Shown: positions 11,369 to 21,500 of the stretch, in pieces
How positions within the stretch are numbered: position 1 is the stretch's first letter
Layout: each line of letters begins with the position of its first letter
The notes under the pieces: model-generated
The model's input: only the letters and a program-made list of their open reading frames with translations
What the model was told of the DNA's origin: nothing
Databases searched by the model: none
Made by a program: the position numbers and the translations under genes
Source: Odontocerum albicorne
Lineage: Eukaryota; Arthropoda; Insecta; Trichoptera; Odontoceridae
Direction: 5' to 3'
Assembly: GCA_949825065.1 (NCBI GenBank)
Contig: OX463842.1
Location: forward strand, 36,637,323-36,701,322
DNA length: 64,000 nt

Positions 11369-12931
11369 TACAAAAATGTTGACCCTGTTAATTCGAACCA
11401 CATTAATTCGAAATTAGACAATATTTAAAAAATTTCAAACAATTCAAGATCCTAATTCTCGATTTCATAGTTGACTAACTCCATTAGTTTGAAAACCCTG
11501 GTAATTTGTAATTCAAAATAATTTTCTAACCCTCGCATCATAAATTAATTAAGTTTTACATCACATCATTTGAGAATTTTGAATAACAAAATTATGAAAA
11601 ATTCACAATGCACATCTTCTTCCCTGTGCTTATCCATGTGGAGCCTCCTTTAAGTATACCACAATACGTTCTGATACACCGCAAGCCTGAGTCCACTCGT
11701 GTGGAACCTCCTTTATTTGTCTCGGTCTCACCTTTAGAAAATGGGGAATTCCTTATATTACATGTTCAAAACGACCCAACCACATGAATAGTTTCTTAAT
11801 TTATCATCATGATCCGCTTCTAGTACTCGTAATTGTCAAATAGATCGATACTAGAAGTTCTCAAATGGGATTTTGCATAATTCGAATGTTATTTTCTTAC
11901 CTGATAACCCCATCTATTTGAAATTCAAATAGACGGGGTTTTATTGTGCATGGAAAAACAAATAATTTATATTTGAATACATAAACTCACTAAAGGGTGC
12001 AACATGTGCCATGATGGGCATAACCACATCGGCATGGTGTGAGGGCGGGCAGTAGCAGAGGAAGGGGCGCAGGAAGACACGTACCACAGGCCGCAGCCGG
12101 TAGTCCGGGACGTGCTCCAGCCCGCACAGCACACTCTGCACCACAGCAGGCCCGATGCCCGGCATTTGGTATAACTCCCGCCCGATGGACGGCCCTGCTG
12201 ACCTGAAATATTTATTATTATAATAGACAGAAAGGGTAAATGCTGATAACATATACAGAGATGTTGCTGAGATCCACTCGCTCCTTCAAACTGAAGGAGT
12301 TTTACTGAAAATTTTGAATAGAAGTCCAGTTACAAGAAATTTAAAAAAGCCTGCCTGCATAAATTTATATTTTATAAAGAAATATCTTGCAAGCAAATGA
12401 TTATTAAAGCTTTCGTAAAAATAAAGCTGATTCCTTACGAATCTAGCTAGTGTCCAACTTTCATCAAGACATCTAGATAACTCTTTTTTACTTGAAACTT
12501 TTTTCTATTTCTGCTGTACATTTTTTTCATTGTGTACAAAAAAGATTTTTTATTAACATTGGCCTCATGTCAAATATTTGATATTTGGGGATGCAAGTTT
12601 CATTGAAAACATTTTTTCTCAATTGACAAGTTAATGCTTTCCAAGTAAAGGTTATTTCTGAATTAACCCAGTAAGTAAATGCGGGAAATAGATGTATTTT
12701 TTTTAATTCCTTAGAAAAGTATTAATAATAGTAAGAATAATTGATGAAATCAGTTACATACCCCAGCATATGGCAGCAGCAATCATGCAGAGATGAGAGG
12801 AAGTGTTGCATGCGGTCTAAGGGAGATTGTGGCCGCCTCACATTAGGGTCCAATGGGTCCTGTACACCCCAGTTTTGTCCCAGCAGATTTTGCCGGTCCA
12901 CCTCCAACATATTGTACGCTGTGCGGTAGCC
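4906..12931 (-). CDS. Xpo5: Exportin-5 homolog, C-terminal third (7 exons, 422 aa)
   Basis: Exportin-5 is a RanGTP-dependent karyopherin that carries double-stranded RNAs such as pre-microRNA, and some proteins, out of the nucleus. The coding exons, in gene order, are 12931-12762, 12202-11991, 11257-11112, 10578-10376, 9628-9382, 7540-7409 and 5064-4906. All junctions are AG/GT and phase-compatible, and the total of 1269 nt is 423 codons including the TAG stop. Landmarks agreeing with animal exportin-5 are SPLDRMQHFLSSL, HVPDYRLRPVVRVFLRPF, LQQHGQHD followed by LLEALRP, VMQQIPNVNV, KGKKDLFKKI and GQLFRKEVRIADLP near the C-terminus. The family is about 1200 residues long, so the first 800 or so are missing. 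None of those exons is visible between 12931 and the gap at 14483. The assignment is based on remembered family sequence; the match of LQ.HGQHD..QAAL and FRKEV..LP is strong. Confidence 0.93.
5384..6671 (+). mobile_element. Mariner element 2 (1288 bp, defective)
   Basis: Bounded by TA at 5382-5383 and 6672-6673. The terminal repeats share AGGTGTACAAATAAG with a mismatch at the second base, after which the arms match imperfectly through a GCCGTTT stretch. It lies inside the last intron of the exportin-5 gene. It is a different lineage from the element at 2805. Confidence 0.92.
5555..6594 (+). pseudogene. Mariner transposase pseudogene (element 2)
   Basis: Starts at the ATG at 5555 (MSSFEPNKRHLRELLIYFF) and reads to the WVPYEL linker. 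A frameshift near 5935 and another near 6140 break it. The order of motifs is otherwise complete: TSDEKWIHYDN, then WWDQLGVVYYELLKPNETI, then HPPYSPDIAPSDFHLF. The second catalytic Asp is replaced by Tyr (LLHYNARPH, codon 6301-6303), so the product could not catalyse transposition even if the frame were restored. This sequence type is widespread in insects. Confidence 0.93.
6680..6846 (-). repeat. Short retroposon family A, copy 1
   Basis: On the minus strand it begins TCCTCACTGAGATACAGGC and ends with an AT-rich tail of AAATAAAATAAA type. Two further copies are at 19226-19390 and 62266-62435, with about 80-90% agreement by eye. The tail looks like the 3' end of a LINE or SINE. I see no A/B boxes. 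Confidence 0.75.
6847..7010 (+). mobile_element. RTE-type LINE 3' end fragment
   Basis: Shares TTGGATCAAGT with the other RTE copies, then GTGTGTCGAGAAAG and CTCTCTGCCTACCCCAGCAG. This is the conserved 3' untranslated end that in other copies (56180, 60001) finishes in TATG/CATA repeats. Confidence 0.65.
7225..7340 (+). mobile_element. RTE-type LINE 3' end fragment
   Basis: A shorter, more degraded copy of the same 3' end (GGTGTATGTATGGATGTAAA, then AGATGTGTGTCACACTCGGA). It stops just short of an exportin-5 exon boundary at 7409. Confidence 0.55.
7409..7540 (-). CDS. Xpo5: Exportin-5 exon (44 codons)
   Basis: Acceptor ACCCAG before 7540, donor GTGGCT after 7409, phase 0 at both ends. It encodes VMQQIPNVNVADLHKLEEKL and ends KKDLFKKITSQ, continuing directly into the last exon. 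Confidence 0.92.
7736..8626 (-). mobile_element. Mariner element 3, internally deleted (891 bp)
   Basis: Bounded by TA at 7734-7735 and 8627-8628, with inverted ends sharing GATCAATATAAAACCGGAC. On the minus strand 8414-8220 gives the N-terminal helix-turn-helix part (TLAMLRLVYSDETLSRTH, then ENVAEILRIICANR). Sequence near 8000-7780 gives the C-terminal end (CDFFLFPKMKAKF, HFETVEEIEAEL, GGDCFEGD) with stops. The centre with the first two catalytic Asp residues is missing. It lies in an exportin-5 intron. Confidence 0.85.
8786..8960. mobile_element. Terminal fragment of mariner lineage 7
   Basis: GGTTGTCTGGAAAATTATTT followed by AAGTCAAATTCAAATGCAAG matches the left ends at 28953 and 40860. 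The opposite end is not present. Confidence 0.5.
8961..9018. repeat. Near-perfect fold-back, 28-base arms
   Basis: Arms 8961-8988 and 8991-9018 both begin TATGGGGAAG when read inward and stay paired for about 23 bases. The three mismatches in that stretch would be G-U pairs in a minus-strand transcript, the sense of the host intron. It could be a hairpin RNA or the remnant of an inverted-repeat element. Confidence 0.6.
9045..9320. repeat. Dispersed repeat family B, copy 1
   Basis: About 270 bases sharing TCAAATAAGTGACAAT, then a TTCNTACGC.TTGG block and a later ATGTTC...CAAATTCAAAT...GTGTAATTCT block with 17030-17350. There is no coding content. It may be a non-autonomous element. Confidence 0.6.
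9382..9628 (-). CDS. Xpo5: Exportin-5 exon (HGQHD region)
   Basis: Acceptor TTTGTAG before 9628. It begins with the third base of a codon split with the exon at 10376 (AG+C gives Ser), then ALWWSDSVCSLRACW. It carries LHALQQHGQHDANQAAL and LLEALRPTCPAMIE before the GT donor. It is unusually GC-rich against its introns. Confidence 0.92.
9629..10375. other. Exportin-5 intron, nothing recognised
   Basis: AT-rich intron sequence with no element I can name. Confidence 0.5.
10376..10578 (-). CDS. Xpo5: Exportin-5 exon (variable loop region)
   Basis: Acceptor ACTTCCAG, phase 0 start VALIGGTLPLQGEEGLME, an acidic and His-rich stretch, then LACDHTSTPILFTIL and a phase-2 donor (CTCAG|GTACTG). The middle of this exon is the least conserved part of the family here. 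Confidence 0.88.
10579..11111. other. Exportin-5 intron, nothing recognised
   Basis: No coding pattern or repeat recognised. Confidence 0.5.
11112..11257 (-). CDS. Xpo5: Exportin-5 exon (RWQYIM region)
   Basis: Acceptor TTTCTAG. The first two bases complete an ATG codon split with the upstream exon, then LERLCNRWQYIMSLYESGKF and NRNLTREYLDVLK. Phase 0 donor AAG|GTATGA. Confidence 0.92.
11268..11366. repeat. TA dinucleotide microsatellite
   Basis: A nearly pure run of about 40 TA units in an exportin-5 intron. Length in the assembly may be unreliable. Confidence 0.95.
11376..11943. mobile_element. Candidate pogo/Tigger-like MITE
   Basis: The left end reads ACCCTGTTAATTCGAACC and is followed by a second TTAATTCGAA. 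The right end, on the other strand, begins ACCCCGTCTATTTGAA. The last 35 bases (11906-11940) form a palindrome with one mismatch. TTCGAA-rich, AACC-type ends are usual for pogo-like elements, and nothing inside codes for protein. I infer a non-autonomous element; the ends are only about 13 of 16 matched. Confidence 0.4.
11991..12202 (-). CDS. Xpo5: Exportin-5 exon (PDYRLRP region)
   Basis: Acceptor TATTTCAG; the first base completes a Gly codon. Reads SAGPSIGRELYQ, EHVPDYRLRPVVRVFLRPF, CYCPPSHHADVVMPIMAHVA. Donor A|GTGAGT. An alternative acceptor four bases further in (GTCAG) would break the phase. Confidence 0.92.
12203..12761. other. Exportin-5 intron, nothing recognised
   Basis: AT-rich with no element I can name. 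Confidence 0.5.
12762..12931 (-). CDS. Xpo5: Exportin-5 exon, first one visible
   Basis: Acceptor TTTCTAG. Reads GYRTAYNMLEVDRQN, then NVRRPQSPLDRMQHFLSSLH and ends CHMLG with a phase-2 donor. There is a clear splice acceptor upstream, so more 5' exons must exist, but none is seen before the gap. Confidence 0.92.
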
Positions 12932-13486
12932 CTAGAAACAAATGGATTTAGGACATGAATAATAAATTTAAACTAAATCCATTAAAATATAGAGCAGGGA
13001 TTACCAAAAAAATATTTTTAATTAGCTAAATCATTTACATTCATTATTTTATGCTGACTATTACTGACTAGAAATGTCAAGTGCTTTTTTCTTTTCCTCC
13101 TCAAATCAGTTTAATAACACCTGGTTTATAATATCATTGAATTTATGATATTTCTTATCTGACCAACGAATGAAAAAAAAAATAGTTGTTTTTATTCTAA
13201 ATCCATTCTTATTTGAAGTATATTATTTCAGTACATTTGAGTAAATAAATGACTACATGTCTGATATGAATTTATACTGTAATAAAATAATTGTTTTATT
13301 TGTATTTGATTTTATTTGTACATAGATCAATAATGTACATCTTTCACCTTTTACGAATCTGCCATAGTGTACCCTTTCCAAAATACAATATTTAAACAGT
13401 AAACATATTGATACTTGACTTAAGTGGTAATTTTAGTGGTACTTTTGAGATAAGTTTTGGGTTTACAGTACTCTTGATTATCCAGG

Positions 13487-13717
13487 GTGGTAGAGAAAAC
13501 AATTGACATGTACGAGTATATTAAAATCCTGGATAATCTCTGCAAAACACACAGGTATGTGACTTGGAAATGTTTATCCACTATTTGGGCAAATGCGCCT
13601 TATGCCATGAAACAGCTCTTAGACTCCTTATATTCTGGTTCACTCTCAAATGTTGCAGAGCTAGGATGGATATCTGTCTTATTCCAGCACCATGTCGATG
13701 ATAAATTTTTCCTTTAA
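13487..13717 (+). pseudogene. Possible Tigger C-terminal transposase fragment
   Basis: A 76-codon open stretch reads VEKTIDMYEYIKILDNLCK and VTWKCLSTIWANA. This resembles the end of the Tigger transposase domain, where a TI...YNI..AIDNI..SW pattern precedes a Trp-containing helix. Similarity is weak and from memory. The surrounding 12932-13820 holds no exportin-5 exon and nothing else recognisable. Confidence 0.35.
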
Positions 13718-13820
13718 CGTGTTCCTCGCGGGAAGCACAAACGCCTGTGATCTGATCTGTAGCATTCCTTTGTGTATTTTACGTAATGTTTAGTTTATCT
13801 CCTTTATTTAATGAGTCTCC

Positions 13821-14482
13821 TTAACTCGTCCAGTGCTGAGAACACGCGTGGCGTGTCCATGTGAACATCGGCTTCATGCTCAGAACACGCGCGGTGTTGT
13901 CATGCCTAAATATTGTTAGTATATTACATCAGCATATGATATTCGTCATTATTTTGGAAGATTCCGTCGCTTCGGGCGTTTGCGCATGTGCAACGCATTG
14001 TAAAGTTCAGGTTACACCCGCAGTTGTAAATAATATTTTTTCTAGTTCTTATTCCGTTTGTTTTCATTGTGAGACTTGATAATAAAAATAATTGGACTAT
14101 TTCTCTAGCGCTGTTTTGTGAAAAGGTCACTCACTGCAAGGGATATTTTGTTTATGTGTTCTAGTTATTTTCAATTTTGAATGAGTGACATAGTGAATTG
14201 TGAGCAAAAATAAGTGCCTTTTGAAAAATATATTATAGTAATTGGTGTATACATAGTGATATTTAGTATCATATAAGTTTCTTTTTTGATTTTACGAAAA
14301 AAAATACGTTTACCTTGAAAAATGGATCGCCCATCGAGCTCTAAAAGACAAAAGATTGAGGATGATATGGATGATTCATTTAGTGACGTTAGTGATGAGG
14401 AATTCACCATCATCAAGGACGATTCTGAATTTGAGTCAGATATTGAAAATGGTGACAATATTCAAATTGAAACTGTTTCACA
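13821..14482 (+). mobile_element. piggyBac-type element, 5' end running into the gap
   Basis: A TTAA at 13821-13824 is followed by CTCGTCCAGTGCTGAGAACA and two inverted GC-rich blocks (AACACGCGTGGCGTGT at about 13841 and AGAACACGCGCGGTGTTG at about 13881). This is the layout of a piggyBac left end with subterminal repeats. A gene start follows at 14322. The element is cut by the assembly gap, so its length and right end are unknown. Confidence 0.6.
14322..14482 (+). CDS. piggyBac-like transposase N-terminus (53 codons before the gap)
   Basis: ATG at 14322 opens MDRPSSSKRQKIEDDMDDSF and continues as a strongly acidic, Ser-rich stretch to the gap. A short basic start followed by an acidic tail is typical of piggyBac transposase N-termini and of related domesticated proteins. 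Its position 500 bases inside a TTAA-flanked end supports the transposase reading. The open frame and lack of stops suggest a young copy, but only 53 residues are visible. Confidence 0.55.
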
Positions 14483-14682
14483 NNNNNNNNNNNNNNNNNN
14501 NNNNNNNNNNNNNNNNNNNNNNNNNNNNNNNNNNNNNNNNNNNNNNNNNNNNNNNNNNNNNNNNNNNNNNNNNNNNNNNNNNNNNNNNNNNNNNNNNNNN
14601 NNNNNNNNNNNNNNNNNNNNNNNNNNNNNNNNNNNNNNNNNNNNNNNNNNNNNNNNNNNNNNNNNNNNNNNNNNNNNNNNNN
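14483..14682. other. Assembly gap (200 N)
   Basis: Exactly 200 N, a conventional size for a gap of unknown length. The adenylyl cyclase frame enters it from the right still open, and the exportin-5 gene to its left lacks its N-terminal two thirds. It must therefore stand for many kilobases or for a wrong join. Confidence 0.95.
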
Positions 14683-15521
14683 AATTGAGAACAAAAAAAT
14701 AATGATATCACAATGAAAATGAGCGCAGATAGTGCTACAAGAGAATTTTTCACCCACCAGTTGATTTGAGTGAAATTACAAAAGTGTAAAAGACTGACAC
14801 AGAATAAATAAATGTAATAAGATTGATCACCACCGACAATTTGAAAAGGGGAAGAGCTGCAAGTAAAGTTGGCAAGAACAGAGATTATCGGTAAGCTGAG
14901 AAATATTCCACCAAAAAAATGCCAGGGATACCAATCAGAAAGTCGGTACAAGATATTGTTAAGCTTTGTACATGTATGAGTAGTACCATTGGGTGTTAAA
15001 AATGACTTAGACAGTTCCCAATGCGTATGGACACACAGTGTAATAGCCACTATTTGAAATAGTGAAAAAACTGTAAACATTCCAATCCAGAAAGATCTTA
15101 ATTCGTAAAGAACGAACAATGAAGCTGATATGATTAAAAACACAACAGCCGATACTAATACGTCTAGATAGGTATTAAAACGAGATGTGGCTAAAGTTGG
15201 ACATTCCATTTCTTTTTCATTAACTCTATGCGCATTATTTCTGAACTCTGTTTCCATATCTTGTGATTTAAAAAACAAGGTAAAGAAAGAAAGAGGTGGC
15301 TTAACAAAATAACTAAATCTAGATTTCGCATTATCTTGTACACATCTAATAAGCTGTAGATCAGATTGTTTCCGTAATTTCTGATGGCAAGGATGCGGAT
15401 GTACTGGATTAACGGCAAGGGATGGGCGGGCGAGGCTTGACTGGCTTGAAGTATAGTATCCGGAGACTCTTCGCTGCAATTCTTGGGATGCACCAATTGC
15501 TGATTGACTAACCATGTAGAT
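14683..15521 (-). CDS. Ac13E: Adenylyl cyclase exon: second membrane module, open into the gap
   Basis: Acceptor TTTTTACAG. IYMVSQSAIGASQELQRRVS leads to FVKPPLSFFTLFFKSQDME, the conserved KPP..FTL.F block before the second set of membrane helices. DVLVSAVVFLIISASLFVLY and later helices follow, with FTQINWWVKNSLVALSALIF near the gap. The exon has no donor before the gap. Confidence 0.9.
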
Positions 15522-18500
15522 CTGTAAAAATATATGTCACATTTATAAATAAATAGTTTTAGTAAATGAACGGGCTAGGTAACGCGTGAGGGCGTTAGTA
15601 TTCAAGCATTTACAAGAATGTATGTGAGAGTATGAATTTGTAAGTCCACGAATGATATGGATGAGAATGAAAGGATATGTTATATATGTGTTACTTGAAT
15701 TTTAAATTTTAGAACTGTGGAAGGTATTGGAGAAGAAAAAGTGGAATGAAAACATTATTTTGGCTGGCGGCCTGAATGCAAAGGTTGGTGTTAAAGGAGA
15801 TGGGTTTGAAATAAGTTTTGGGTTTGATTGATGATATACAGACAAATGATAATGGGGACAGAATGTTAGAAGTATGTTTGGAGAATGATCTTATTTTATC
15901 TAATACACTATTTGACCATAAGAGGAATTATTTATACACTTGGCAAAGATGAGATGAATGCTCGATGATTTATTTTGTGTGTGTGGATTCTTCAAAATGT
16001 TCTGATCTCTTCATGGTGATGGACATAGGTGGTATGTGTGGTATCAAAGATAAAAGTCGAAGTGTTCTGTCCTATGAAGTGAGAATTAGTTTGAGATGAA
16101 AGGAGTACTTAAAAGAGCTTTACAAAAGTGATGATAGTGGTAATGATTGTAACTTAGGTGAATTATAAGAGCATGGAGAATATGAATGAAAATAGTATTG
16201 AAGAAATACAAATGGCTGTAAAGAGGTATGGAAGAAAAAAAGTGGCAGGGTGTGATGAAATAAGTCCGGAAACTATTGTGGGAGGAGAAGACCAAGTATT
16301 GGGAATCTGGTCATACACCAGAAGATTGGAGAAGTGCAATAATAGTCCCTCTGTATAAAGGAAAAGGTGTGAGAGTAGAATGTAGAAGCTACCGTGCAAT
16401 TAGCTGATAAGTGTTGCGAGTAAACTGCATGGAAAAATTTGGAAAGAGTGAGAAAGACTAAAAAGAACATGTAGGGTAGTCAGTGTGCTTTTTTTAGGTG
16501 GGTGAGGATGTGTGGTTTAGGTTTTTCCTAGCGTATGTATGATTGTAGAAAAATGTATGGTGAAAAGTAAAAAAATTGATTGTGCATTCGTAGATTTAGA
16601 GAAAGCTTATGATAAGAAACAACTTGGAATGTATAAATCAATATATGGCATCGTCATACGATGAGTAGAGCCTGCATAAGTGAACAGTGTGTATATAAAG
16701 TCACCCTGGTTATTCAATATTTATATTTCGCAACTGGTACCGGACTGCTACCAACTTCTAGGTTTTATAATTAAAATATCTCAAGACTTGGATGCCACTT
16801 ATTATCCTGCCACATTAATAGGTACGCTTTTGAGTGTTATTTTCATATAAATTATAATGTATTTATTTTTTAATTTTACCTTTAATAATTTCACAACTGT
16901 AAAGGTTATTTTGTCAAAATCTTTGAATCATCGATTATATCTTGTCAAATCAAGTGTACAACCAAGGTCATTTTGTCAAATCAAGTGCACAATCAAATAA
17001 AAACCAGTTAACATATCTATATGCATGCAAATATAAACAAGTTAATCTGTATAAACAAGTGACCATGTCAAGATCAAATAAGTGACAATTATAGTGTTTT
17101 TTAAATTCGTACGCTTTGGCTGTCCATGAAAAATAGTACGAGTAGTTTTTAAAATTTATTTTACAATTAAATACCCTATTATACCTCAATATTGCGGAAT
17201 AACGTTGACAAAACTTGACTTGACTTGCATTATTTTTACAGTAAGTAAAAAATGGCCTCGATGTTCTCAGCTGTTGGGAAATGTCACGCAAATTCAAATT
17301 GTTTTTTAGTGATGGTGTAATTCTTAATTCAATTTTTTTGTGAAATTTGGTTCCCTGAATTTGAATTAACATCTTTTTACTGCATTAGTTTTTTTTTATG
17401 TTAGTACTAGAAGTCTAGACCATCCATCACCTCTAGGCATTTACGATAATACATTTAAATTTTATAATACTCGTACATAAGTATATATGAAAGTGATGAT
17501 TTATGATGCGTTTTAATTTTTTTAACTTGATCTAATTTTTATGTGCAATCAGTAAATCATATTATACATTTCTTACACATATGATATAACACATTTTAAA
17601 ACAAATTGAAAACTTTTAGGTATACTTTGTAAACTGAAAAGTATTATATAATAATGACTTGTGGAAAAGGTTTGTGTGAGCTCTTGAGTGTGGTGTTTTT
17701 TATTGTTTTATATTTGTATTTTTGTGTATTTTTATGATTATGTGCGATACATTGTGGGGTGAATGTTTTTTGGTATATCTGGAGTGATGAAGTGTGAGGA
17801 GTTTGATTTCGCGTGATGTACTAGGTTAGTCAAAAAGTTTTGAAAGCGACATCTATGGAGCAGTAGAAAACCAAAACTTCTACGCCATTTTAATATTTCA
17901 TCTTTCATAAGAACGTACTAAAAATTTCATTTCGATCTGTCAATTCATTCTTTGTTTACAAGCCATTTGAAGTTGACGTGTCAGTGTATTTTTTAACAAT
18001 GGAAAAATCCGAATATCGTGCAGTGATTAAATTCTTTGTTTTGGAAGGTTAATCGGCTACTGACATCCATGCAAAGATGGTGAAAGTATTAAAGGAGTCT
18101 TATCCTTCATTTCCAACCGTTCACCGATGGGTTTTGGAGTTTAAGCGTGGCCGTACAAGTGTTGAAGACGATCCACGCTCAGGACGTCCAAAAAGTGCAT
18201 CAACACCAGAAATCATAGCGAAAATACAGGATATGGTTTTGGAAGATCATCGATCGACTGTGGATGTGATAGCTGACACCATAGGCATCTCACATGGAAC
18301 AACATGGCATATTTTGGCTGAAGTTTTGGGTTTTAAAAAACTGTGTGCACAATGGGTGCCGCATTTGCAAACAATGCAACAAAAACACGTTCGAATGCGA
18401 CTTTCTGAGCAACATTTGGAGCAATTTCGAAAGGATAAAAAGGATTTTCTGCGTCGATTCATCACTATGGATGAGACTTGGGTCTACCACCATGATCCTG

Positions 18501-21500
18501 AATCAAAACAAGAGGCTAAGGAGTGGTGTGAACCAGGCACTTTGGCTCCGAAGCGAGTTCGTGTCCAGAAATCGGCCAAGAAGGTGTAAGCGTCAGTTTT
18601 TTGGGATGCAAAAGGAATTTTATTGATAGATTATCTCCAAACTGGTAAGACAATCAACTCTGATTATTATTGTGACCTTTTGGATCAGTTGGATGAAAAA
18701 ATTTGTGAAAAAAGACCCGGTTTGCAGAAGAAAAAAATCATTTTTCATCAAGACAATGCACCTGCTCACACAGCTCAAAAAACCATCGCGAAAATCAGTG
18801 AATTGGGGTACGAATTGTTGCAGCATCCACCCTATTCGCCAGATTAAGCTCTCTCTGACTTCTGGCTGTTCTCACACCTCAAAAAATTCTTTCGTGGAAA
18901 GCATTTTTCATCAAACGAAGAGGTTATAGCCGTCGTAGAGGAATATTTTGCAGGCCTTCCAGAAAGTCACTTCCGTGATGGGACAACAAAGTTGGAAGAT
19001 CGTTGGACCAAGTGTATTGATCTTATGGGAGACTATACTGAGCAATAAAAGTGATTTCCTCCCAAAAAAAATGTATTTTCATTTCCGCTTTCAAAACTTT
19101 TTGACTAACCTAGTATACATGTGTAATTGAGTGTCACTGTTTGTCAGGTTGATGAGAATGTGCAACGGGGTTTTATATAATCAAAAATCAGAAAGAAGTA
19201 TCGATTAATCTTTTCATGCTATATGTCCTCAGTGAGATACAGGTAAAAACTAGTTTACTGGAGACACGACAAATGAAAGGCAACAAACCCAGATCTATTA
19301 AAATTGTGTGTCCAAATTTAATTACCTGTTGTTTTTTCACAAATGGTGTATATTTCTTGTCATGTGTAGAATAAATAAATAAATATTATATAACCACAGT
19401 ACAGAATATTCTGTAAAACTTACTTGATGCTGTATGCTCGATCTTCGGCTTGTGCTTCGAATTCCCGAGTCTTTTCTGCTGTTAACAGATGGACATAAAC
19501 TTATTTGATCCTCTCCATTATTGGGACGAATATTTAATGGAATCGTCGGTAAATCTTGAAGTTGACTCATTGTAGAACTTCTAGCACGGCCATGAGGTAT
19601 CTATAATTTTTATTTTAATTCAACTCACTAAGCCAACATGTATTTAAGTACTAAATTTAGTTCAATAAAAATGAGGTTATGTAGGATTTTACATATATGA
19701 ATATAAAATTGTAAAATATGAAAATAAAGTACATGGTCATTATTGAATCATACAGCATAATTTCAACCTTTTTATATTCACTGTAGTCTTATTTCATTAT
19801 TTATTATGTAGTACAACTTAAACATATTTTAAAGATGTTTTTATAGTTGTGTAATGCATGAATTTGAGTCATTTTCTATAGTAATGTTTTAATGCATTTA
19901 TATTTAACTGTTAACACATTGACTACTGAATTATAATAAATGTGAAGTTGGAGAGGAATTGTCATTAATGCACATAAAACCTGATTTTGTTGTCAAAACT
20001 ATAAGAGTCAAAAATCAAAAAAATATATTTATGATTTTTTTAAATTCTACAAAAAAGTCCATAGGAGCACTTTTCTAAGTATTACAGGTATCTCACAATA
20101 ATTATATAATATTGACAATTTTTACTTACTTTACCAATATCCATATTGGAAAAATGAATATTGACATAAAATAATCGGACAGTACCCAAGAGCATTTAAT
20201 AACAATCAACTAAATGCTTTATATTAACACTTATAGACACGTTAAAAGAGAAATAACATGTTCGTAAGAAGATTTTTATGCACAATTTAAATCCACTGTA
20301 ATTGTGTAATGGTGCACACCTACAAGTCACTATAATATTTTTTATTGAGGCAATTATTTTGACTGGATACAGTATTGTGGAGATGGTAATACCAATAATA
20401 CCAATGATTTCATCATATTTGACTAATATTCAACACATCTGGAATTGACTTCTGCTGAGAATTATTATCTCAGGGGCAGCTTTATGTCGCTCTATTTCTG
20501 GTTAGCACTATACAAAATCTCTTTATAATCGCTCCTATTAGTCAAATATAGAATATTTTTTGCAGTCATAAATATTTCATTTGTGAATGTATTAATAATT
20601 AATATTTATTAATTCTTTTTATGACATAAGAATACTAAAAGTTATTGTTTAAAGAGATACACTTCAATAATCATATGCAAATGTATTCCCCTTCCCCCAT
20701 CATGTTTTATTTTAATGTTCCGAAATCGTAGACCTTTTGGCCGACTAACTAAAAAATCTTGTTTTATGTCAACCAACTTATCACATGTGAAAAGAACATA
20801 AACTTTAGAAATCGTTGAGATTCACACTTTTTTAGTTGAAGGAATAAAAAACTAAAAAAACAATAGCACCACATCAGAAAAGAAAAATGACCACACTCAA
20901 ATAGGTACTTGATTCATAAATATTGAAAAATCAATACAACAATTTACGGGTAAGATCCCCATCACTTATTCTGAATGTGCTACAACACTTTCATAGATTC
21001 AGCAATGTCCTGTAAAAGGAGTTACATCAAAAAGTTTTAGGACTTTATTCATAAAATCGAAAATACAAGTTTATTCATCAAAATCGATATGGTCCCCTTC
21101 AAAGTACTTCCCATCGACTGCAACGCACTTACGCCAGCACTTGATCCAATCCTCAGAACATCGCTTTCAGGTGCTGTAACGCGTTCCGCGAAGCGGTTTT
21201 TTAACCTTTTCCACTCTGACCATTTTTTCTCAGAACTAATTAGCTACTCGGATTAAAATTTCTGACGTATTTATAAAATTAAAAAATTAAATAGGTCAAG
21301 TGAGTGATAAACTTTCATAGGGTTGGATTAAATATATGATTTAATAAAAAACAAAATAATATTTTTTAGTTAAAAATTAAAATTTTGGCTCGCTATTTTT
21401 GGGACACTCTGTCTGATAATTCGTATGACCATTGGATTTTTTGTACTGTTACGACCCCTTTTAATTTCTATTTATTTCTTTTCTTTATTTAAGGTTGAGT

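Noticed and set aside
11074..11382. Open frame ending in a long Ile-Tyr run
   Set aside because: The second half is the TA microsatellite and the first half is antisense to an exportin-5 exon.
14683..15521. Exon at the gap as a separate membrane protein gene
   Set aside because: Splice phase, the KPP..FTL.F block and membrane helices fit the second module of the cyclase, and the upstream exons on the same strand lead straight into it.
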